Origin: DAOUKH01 sp965219875
Lineage (GTDB): Bacteria; Chloroflexota; Dehalococcoidia; SHYB01
Length of the DNA stretch: 64,000 bases
Direction of reading: 5' to 3'
NCBI GenBank assembly: GCA_965219875.1
Contig: CBDCOW010000006.1
Location: forward strand, 186,001-250,000
Under the pieces are notes generated by a model, which was given only the letters and a program-made list of their open reading frames with translations, ran no database searches and was not told where the DNA came from. Shown here piece by piece: positions 59,235 to 64,000 of the stretch (position 1 is the stretch's first letter; each line of letters begins with the position of its first letter). The position numbers and the translations under genes were made by a program.

Positions 59235-60145
59235 GACCGCACCAACACGTCGGCCATGACGAAGATGAGGAAGACGACGCTGATGACGCCGTTCATATTG
59301 AAGAAGGCGACGCCAGCCCGCGAGGTGTCGCGCGGCGAGACCAGGCTATGCTCGGCGGCGAGCAGGAGGAAGAAGGCTGCCGCGCCGGCGTAGTAGAGCG
59401 GGCCCACGCCCAAGGCCGCTCCCGCCCCGACGACGAAGGCCACCGTCGACAGGTGCAGGACCTTAGCCGTCCGCAGCGCCGTGGCCACCCCGAACCGCGC
59501 CGGTATCGAGTGCACACGGTTGGCGCGGTCGAACGCGATGTCCTGGAGGGCGTAGATGACGTCGAAGCCGGCCACCCACATGCCCGCGCCGAGACCGAGC
59601 AGCATCGCGCCCACGGGGAGGTCCCCGGCGACGGCGAGCCACACGGCGGGCGGCACGATCATGTAGACCGTCGTCAGGCCGAAGTGGCAAAGCCAAGTGA
59701 AGCGTTTCAGGTAGGGATAGAAGATAAGGGGAGCCAAGGCCGCGGGCCAGAGCCGCTGCGCCCATTCGCTGAGGTTGTAGACGGCGAGGAGAAAGAGCGC
59801 CAGCGCGACGGCAATGAAGAAGAGCATCTCGCCGCGCTTCAGCGTCCCGACCGGAATGGCGCGGCCCGCGGTGCGAGGATTGCGCGCGTCGATCTCCGCG
59901 TCGATGAGGCGGTTCGCCGCCATCGCCACCGTCCTGCCGCCGAACATCGCCAGGGTGATCCAGCCGAACGCGGCGGCGTCGGGCCAACCCTCGGACAGCA
60001 GGAACAGCGTGAGGTAGGCGAAGGGGAGCGCAAAGATGCTGTGCTCGATCTTGATCGACTCGGCGAAGACTGCCGCCTTGCGCAGCGGCAGGCCGAGCGG
60101 GTTGCGCGCGGCGGAGCGTGATGCGTCCGCGGTATCGGTGCTCAT
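59231..60145 (-). CDS. ubiA: UbiA-family prenyltransferase
   Basis: A 304-residue integral membrane prenyltransferase with about eight to nine membrane segments. The two Mg2+-diphosphate motifs are NRLIDAEIDARNPRTAGRAIP and DVIYALQDIAFDRANRVHSIP (split at 20). It joins a polyprenyl chain to an aromatic acid in quinone synthesis: 4-hydroxybenzoate (ubiquinone) or 1,4-dihydroxy-6-naphthoate (futalosine menaquinone route, MqnP). With UbiX and UbiD behind it in one operon, this is the prenylation and decarboxylation module. Which quinone is made cannot be told from this window. Confidence 0.9.
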   Translation of the reverse strand: MSTDTADASRSAARNPLGLPLRKAAVFAESIKIEHSIFALPFAYLTLFLLSEGWPDAAAFGWITLAMFGGRTVAMAANRLIDAEIDARNPRTAGRAIPVGTLKRGEMLFFIAVALALFLLAVYNLSEWAQRLWPAALAPLIFYPYLKRFTWLCHFGLTTVYMIVPPAVWLAVAGDLPVGAMLLGLGAGMWVAGFDVIYALQDIAFDRANRVHSIPARFGVATALRTAKVLHLSTVAFVVGAGAALGVGPLYYAGAAAFFLLLAAEHSLVSPRDTSRAGVAFFNMNGVISVVFLIFVMADVLVRS

Positions 60146-60248
60146 GCGGCGTTGGCCTCGGAGGGGGGCGCCTCTTCTGCAATTTCCGCCCTCAGTCTAG
60201 GGACGGCCCCGCACTAGCGTCAAACAGGGAAGTTGAAAGGCGCGGCGC

Positions 60249-60254
60249 TATAAT
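60249..60254 (+). promoter_or_regulatory. -10 element for the NIPSNAP-like gene
   Basis: TATAAT 31 bases before ATG 60286, divergent from the UbiA operon. No clear -35. Confidence 0.4.
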
Positions 60255-60285
60255 CCGGCCATTCCATGCGGCGCGGGCGGTGAAT

Positions 60286-60963
60286 ATGGCAATCTATCTG
60301 CACGAAACGCTGGACGTCGTGCCTGGCATGGCCGACGAGTACTTTGAGGGGCTGGGACGGCTCTGGCTGCCCGTGGCCGCCAAGCGCAACCTCCGCTGCG
60401 TCGGGTTCTGGGCCACCGTGGGCACCACCGGCCGCTGGCCCGAGGCCATCGCGCTCTGGGAGATGGAGGACTGGGAGCACTACGCGCGGCTCCGGAACTC
60501 CCAATTCGTCGAGGGAGAGAAGGACGAACGGCTCACCGAGTGGGTCAACAGCGCGTGGAAGTGGCGCACCGGCGGCTTCGACCGCATGCTCATCCCCGGC
60601 GAGGGATCGCCGACCATCAGCGACCTGAGGCGAACGGGGGTCAAGGGCGGCGTCTTCCTCCACGAGATCGTCGAGGTCGCGCCGGGCCGCGCCGACGACT
60701 ACACCGCCCAGGTCATCTCCCGCTACCTTCCCATTGCCGAGCGCCGGGGGATGCAGTTGGTTGGATCGTGGCGCTCCGCCTTCCGCAACACCGAGGCGGT
60801 CAACATCTGGGCGCTCCGGGACTGGGACCACTGGATCGAGCTGCGCGCCACCGCCTCGACCGACTCCGAAGTCCAGGCCTGGATGCGCGAGATGCATGAC
60901 CTCCGCACCGACTGGGTGCAGAAGCTGCTCACGCCGGTGGCGTGGAACCCGCTGCGGGGTTGA
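60286..60963 (+). CDS. NIPSNAP-like protein with two ferredoxin-fold halves
   Basis: A 225-residue protein made of two similar halves (about 1-105 and 120-225). Each begins with a strand ending in HExxxVxPGxAD (LHETLDVVPGMADEYFEGL, LHEIVEVAPGRADDYTAQV), then a WRSAFRNTEAVNIWALRDWDHW-like segment (WPEAIALWEMEDWEHY in half 1). This is the pattern of NIPSNAP/dimeric alpha-beta barrel proteins, here duplicated. Function unknown; relatives bind small ligands. ATG 60286 is chosen because the conserved strand starts at residue 3. Confidence 0.7.
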   Translation: MAIYLHETLDVVPGMADEYFEGLGRLWLPVAAKRNLRCVGFWATVGTTGRWPEAIALWEMEDWEHYARLRNSQFVEGEKDERLTEWVNSAWKWRTGGFDRMLIPGEGSPTISDLRRTGVKGGVFLHEIVEVAPGRADDYTAQVISRYLPIAERRGMQLVGSWRSAFRNTEAVNIWALRDWDHWIELRATASTDSEVQAWMREMHDLRTDWVQKLLTPVAWNPLRG

Positions 60964-61044
60964 GAAGCGGCGGCGGGCACGCGCCTTCCACCCCCCGCCC
61001 CTCCGACGCGCCCTGCGGGCGCGTGCCCTCTCTCAGTCTCCCCC

Positions 61045-62327
61045 TGTAAAGACCGGAGAGAAGGTTTACCGGTGTTCGGAGACATGGTTTACACATGGGG
61101 GAGTCTCCTGACGAGCGGTTCCGGGCTGCGCAGGTCCACCTCGGCGATGGGGTGCGTCATGAACCACACGCCCCAGACACCGTCCGAGGCGGTCGGCCGG
61201 AGCGCCACCGGGTAGCCGCGCAGTGCTCTGCCCACCTTGAACGTCCGGCCCTTGAAGCTCACCCACCCCTCAGCCCCCACCTTCCGTACCAGGTCTGCGT
61301 CCCCGTACGCGATCGGCGGCAGCGTCTCCGGGAAGCGCCGCGGGCTCGGTGCGTAGCGGCTGATGGGCACCGCCAGCTCCAACGCCTGGTGCGGGCGCTC
61401 CACGTTGTAGACCGTGCGCCAGCGGTCGAAGGCTTCCTGGCAGGCGGGGAGGTCGGCGAAGTGCCTGCCTTGCAGCACCTCGGCCTTCAGCGTCCGGTGG
61501 AAGCGCTCCCCCTTGCCTTGGGTCTGCGGATGGTACGGGCGCCCGTGGCTCACCCGGATGCCGAGGCGCAGGAGCCAGACGGTGAGGGGGGTGCGCGGGT
61601 GGGCGGCGTCGCTGCCCCAAGGGGCGCCGTTGTCCATGAGCAGGCGTTCGGGCAGGCCATAGACGCGGAAGATGGCGCGCAGCCGTTCCTGCACCGTCCG
61701 GGTGCGCTCGTCGGCGCATGCCTGAAGGCCAATGGCGAAGCGCGAGTGGTCGTCGACGATGGTCAAGGGATGGCACCGGCCGGCGCCGGTGGGGAAGTGG
61801 CCCTTGAAGTCCATCTGCCAGAGGTCATTGGGGCGAGGATGCTCGAACCGTTGCCAGTCGCGCTGGGCACGTTCGGCAGGGGCGATGCGGTCGTGCCGGC
61901 GCAGGATCGCCGTGATGGTGCTCGGGCTGGGCACCGGGCCGCCGTCCCTATCGAGCAGCACCTTGCGTATGGTGCGGCCTCCCCAGGCGGATGCTCCTCG
62001 CGGATCCCGAGGACGGCCTGATCGAGCGCCGCCGCGGTCCGGCGGGGCGAGCCGCGTGGGCGGCGCGGCCTATCGGCGAGGCCGGCCTCTCCCTCCTGGG
62101 CGTAGCGGCCGAGCCACTTGTACGCGGTGGGCGGCGAGATCGTGAAGCGGCGGCACAGCTCCCGGATGTTCGCTCCCTCCCGCTCAGCGAGTCTGACGAA
62201 CTCATACCTCAAGGACACCACGGATGCCTCCTGCCATGGAATGATCCACCTCCTGCCGCTTCGTTTGCCTGCGGCAGGTGTAAACCATGTCTCCGAACAC
62301 CCGTTAATGATGTCCCCGGTCTATACA
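61045..62327 (-). mobile_element. IS481-family insertion sequence
   Basis: 1283 bases with imperfect terminal inverted repeats of about 50 bases (61045-61094 and 62278-62327), starting TGTA and sharing 24 identical inner bases (GGTGTTCGGAGACATGGTTT and four more). It is inserted in an R1 hairpin repeat: CCCTCTCTCAGTCTCCCC on the left (61026-61044) and CCCCCAGAGGGGGAGAGG on the right (62328-62345) rejoin to an intact repeat, with about four C bases duplicated as target site. Confidence 0.85.
61089..62221 (-). pseudogene. IS481-type transposase with a one-base frameshift
   Basis: The N-terminal helix-turn-helix part (VRLAEREGANIRELCRRFTI, LADRPRRPRGSPRRT) is in one frame and the DDE integrase part (VPSPSTITAILRRHDRI, ERAQRDWQRFEHPRPNDLWQ, DFKGHFPTG, DDHSRFAIG, DNGAPWG, the final Glu in QGKGERFHRTLKAE) in another. 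The break is at 61985-61990: adding one base restores HPxWGGRTIRKVLLD, the expected joint. Without programmed shifting the transposase is inactive. The DDE residues themselves are intact. A sequencing error is the alternative. Confidence 0.82.
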
Positions 62328-62460
62328 CCCCCAGAGGGGGAGAGGCCGGAGGGGAGGGCGCCCACAAGGGGCGCCCCTACGGGAGGGATGGATTCCCGCT
62401 TTCGCGGGAAAGACGGATAGGGCCAGGTTACGCAAAGGTCTCCAGAGGGGGAGAGGCCGG
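62328..62460. repeat. Repeats after the IS: R1 half, extra hairpins, solo MITE end (62222-62528 otherwise without a gene)
   Basis: Contains the right half of the interrupted R1 (62328-62345), hairpin GGCGCCCACAAGGGGCGCC, a TTCCCGCTTTCGCGGGAA hairpin (about 62392-62409), and a MITE end GTTACGCAAAGGTCT (62427-62441) followed by another R1 half. No coding sequence was recognised. Confidence 0.65.
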
Positions 62461-62492
62461 AGGTGGCCGCCTTTGATGGCAACGACCGCTTC

Positions 62493-62522
62493 TTGACACC
62501 GGTTCCGAACGCCGCCTAGACT
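62493..62522 (+). promoter_or_regulatory. Strong promoter of the selenoprotein operon, leaderless
   Basis: TTGACA (62493-62498, perfect -35), 18 bases, TAGACT (62517-62522, -10), then six bases to ATG 62529. Transcription would start at or next to the ATG; no Shine-Dalgarno is present or possible. Confidence 0.75.
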
Positions 62523-62528
62523 CGCCGC

Positions 62529-63527
62529 ATGACCCCGCTCGAAGCCGAACGCCACGCCTTCTCCGACTACGACGAGTTGCTCGACGCCTACTATGAGCGC
62601 GGTTGGACCGACGGGATGCCCGTCGTCCCGCCCACACCGGAGAGGGTCGAGGAGTTCCTCGCCGTCGCGGGCCTCAAACCCAACGAGGTACTGGGCCACG
62701 TGCCCACCCGCGAGGTGACCTGCACCGCCGAGCAGGCCGCGATCAATGCCGTCATGGCGGGGTGCCGGCCCGACTACTTCCCCGCCGTCGTGGCCGCCGT
62801 CCGCGCCCATCTCGAAGAGAAGGGGAACTGCCACAGCACGACGGGGACGCTCTCCGGCGCCTCCCAGTGCCTCATCATCAACGGCCCCATCCGGGGAGAA
62901 ATCGGCGTGGCGTCCCAGGCCGGCTGCTTCGGCCCCGGGTTCCGCGCCAACGCGACCATCGGGCGGGCACTGCGCCTGGTGATCCGCAACGTCTGCCGCG
63001 CCATCCCCGGCTTCCTCGACCGCGCCAGTTTCTCCACCCCGGCGCGCTACTCCTTCTGCTTCGGCGAGGACGAAGAAGAGAGCCCTTGGACGCCGCTCCA
63101 CGTCGAGCGCGGCTTCCCCGCCGAGAGCAGCACGGTCACCGTCCATTCCGTGATGAACATGACGGCCGCCTCGGACTCCCGGAGCCGCGACCCCGAGGGG
63201 GTCATGGACAGCATCATCAAGGAGGCGCGGCTGCGCGGCGCCGGCGGCGACCGCTGGCTCGGCGAAGACCTCAACATCGTGCTCGTCGTCGGGCCCGAAC
63301 ACCGGCGCTACTTCGCCGAGGCGGGCATGTCGAAGGCCGACATGCGCGACTATCTCTGGCCGCGTATGACCGCGCCGTCGGGCGAGAGCGGGCGGCGTTT
63401 GAAGCTGGGGAAACCGGAGAATATCCTGATCGTATCGGCGGGCGGGCCAGGCATGGCGGAGTCATGGCTCCTGCTCCCCCACCTGGCACTCGCCATTACC
63501 AAGCAAATCGACACGCCGGGGAGGTAA
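62529..63527 (+). CDS. Cysteine-rich partner protein of the UGSC selenoprotein (unknown function)
   Basis: A 332-residue soluble protein I cannot assign. The start YDELLDAYYERGWTDGMPVV and then PPTPERVEEFL is a well-conserved-looking motif. Eight or so Cys residues are spread through it (VTCTAEQ, MAGCRPDYF, GNCHSTTG, SQCLIINGP, QAGCFGPGF, NVCRAIPGF, FCFGED), an unusual number for a cytoplasmic protein of this genome, and GPIRGEIGVASQAGCFGPGF looks like a binding loop. There is no signal peptide. The selenoprotein gene starts two bases after its stop, behind GGGGAGG, so the two are surely co-translated. A redox or substrate-carrying partner role is an inference. Confidence 0.72.
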   Translation: MTPLEAERHAFSDYDELLDAYYERGWTDGMPVVPPTPERVEEFLAVAGLKPNEVLGHVPTREVTCTAEQAAINAVMAGCRPDYFPAVVAAVRAHLEEKGNCHSTTGTLSGASQCLIINGPIRGEIGVASQAGCFGPGFRANATIGRALRLVIRNVCRAIPGFLDRASFSTPARYSFCFGEDEEESPWTPLHVERGFPAESSTVTVHSVMNMTAASDSRSRDPEGVMDSIIKEARLRGAGGDRWLGEDLNIVLVVGPEHRRYFAEAGMSKADMRDYLWPRMTAPSGESGRRLKLGKPENILIVSAGGPGMAESWLLLPHLALAITKQIDTPGR

Positions 63528-63529
63528 GC

Positions 63530-64000
63530 ATGGCATCCAGCGAACTCGTCGCACTCGATCCCACCAGCGGCCCGCTCGACCGCAAGGACCCCCGCGCCTT
63601 CCCCGCGCGGCCCGAGACGCTGAACGGCGCTGTCGTCGGGCTCGTCGCCAACGGGCTCGGCGAGGGCCAGAAGATGATGGACGCGCTCTACGAGGAGCTG
63701 GCCAAGGAGGCCGAAGTCGTTAGCGCCGTCCGCGTGCTCAAACGCAGCGTGTCAATCCCGCCCGACAAGCCCGACTGGGAGCGCCTGCTCTCGGAGGTGA
63801 CCGTTGCCATTACCGGGATGGGCGGCTGAGGCTCGTGCAGTGCGCGCAGTATGCGCGACGCGATCGAGCTTGAATGGGCAGGCATCCCCAGCGTGGCGAT
63901 CATCCACGAGGGCATGGCGGGGTCGGCGGACTCGATGAAGCGCCTGAGCGGCGTCAAAGACTACGACTACGTCGAGGTCAACTACCCGCACATCCCCACC
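63530..64000 (+). CDS. UGSC-motif selenoprotein (in-frame TGA = selenocysteine), 3' end beyond window
   Basis: The frame starts at ATG 63530 and meets TGA at codon 100 (63827-63829). The same frame then stays open to the window end (57 more codons) and reads as protein: GSCSARSMRDAIELEWAGIP and later VAIIHEGMAGSADSMKRLSG. The TGA falls in a GMGGUGSCS segment, a Sec-x-x-Cys redox motif, which I know as the mark of an annotated but functionally unknown 'UGSC family (seleno)protein'. A SECIS-like hairpin begins at the TGA. Before the TGA, VVGLVANGLGEGQKMMDALY and VAITGMGG look like a Rossmann-type beta-alpha-beta start with the Sec at the tip of a strand. Standard callers would stop at residue 99. 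The gene is incomplete at the right edge. Confidence 0.87.
63829..63871 (+). promoter_or_regulatory. Bacterial SECIS-like hairpin directly after the TGA codon
   Basis: Outer stem 63829-63835 with 63865-63871 (seven pairs, one G-U); middle pairs 63836-63841 with 63858-63862 (A63839 bulged); G63842 bulged; inner stem CGCGCA (63843-63848) with TGCGCG (63852-63857); loop GTA (63849-63851). The first loop base is G and lies 19 bases after the TGA, inside the published 16-37 base window for bacterial SECIS elements. Confidence 0.78.

Noticed and set aside
63827..63835. Premature stop making a 99-residue protein or a pseudogene
   Set aside because: The frame continues with protein-like sequence, the TGA forms a known UGSC motif, and a SECIS-like hairpin sits at the right distance; these are not expected of a random nonsense mutation.
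1..64000. tRNA or rRNA genes
   Set aside because: Gaps between genes are short or filled with repeats and none shows a recognisable tRNA T-loop or rRNA segment; a covariance-model scan would be needed to exclude small RNAs.

Overview
The window is a GC-rich (roughly two-thirds G+C by eye), gene-dense bacterial chromosome segment. I read it as a Chloroflexota genome, probably a Dehalococcoidia or SAR202-like lineage. This is inferred from style: many paralogous family III CoA-transferases (several fused as double-length proteins), amidohydrolases, short-chain dehydrogenases, a luciferase-like and a deazaflavin enzyme, and a lipoprotein with a long Pro/Thr linker. No rRNA or tRNA gene and no CRISPR array was seen. 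Assignment to a phylum needs recA or a marker-gene tree.

Layout. 1-2045: start of an NfeD-like protease gene diverging from a NodIJ-like ABC exporter. 2038-5634: two methyltransferases, a cupin, and a molybdopterin oxidoreductase with a flavin reductase. 5784-9611: an oxalyl-CoA-synthetase-like ligase, two amidohydrolases and an acylphosphatase. 9684-14296: a dehydrogenase and two CoA-transferases. 14299-17848: an accessory island with a VapBC-type pair, an AAA/DUF4143 ATPase behind a perfect inverted repeat, a MITE/hairpin repeat cluster and a zinc-finger-like unknown protein. 17964-28890: CoA-transferase/CitE-like lyase genes, a D-aminoacylase-type amidohydrolase, dehydrogenases and a lipoprotein. 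29105-36919: a repeat-containing metallopeptidase lipoprotein, an amidohydrolase, an enoyl-CoA hydratase and an F420-style oxidoreductase set. 37015-46663: SemiSWEET, an orphan molybdenum hydroxylase subunit, three amidohydrolases, and an isochorismatase plus two deacetylases in one operon. 46664-50864: repeats, recA, and a radical SAM gene sharing the same LexA box as recA. 50865-60963: acyl-CoA dehydrogenase, an orphan HigA, three tandem paralogous membrane proteins, DUF4389, a UbiA-UbiX-UbiD-SDR operon and a NIPSNAP-like protein. 61045-62327: a frameshifted IS481-family element inserted in a dispersed hairpin repeat. 62529-64000: a two-gene operon.

The most exciting item is that last operon. 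The second gene contains an in-frame TGA at 63827-63829 within a Sec-Gly-Ser-Cys motif. The TGA is followed by a long hairpin that meets the published bacterial SECIS criteria, so conventional gene calling would cut the protein at residue 99. The operon starts at a near-consensus promoter only six bases from the first ATG, which predicts a leaderless mRNA. The upstream partner gene is a cysteine-rich protein I cannot assign.

Metabolic theme: uptake and breakdown of diverse organic acids through CoA thioesters (ligase, CoA-transferases, CitE-like lyases, enoyl-CoA hydratase, MaoC-like, acyl-CoA dehydrogenase), with many hydrolases and redox enzymes feeding them. Specific substrates cannot be read from the sequence.
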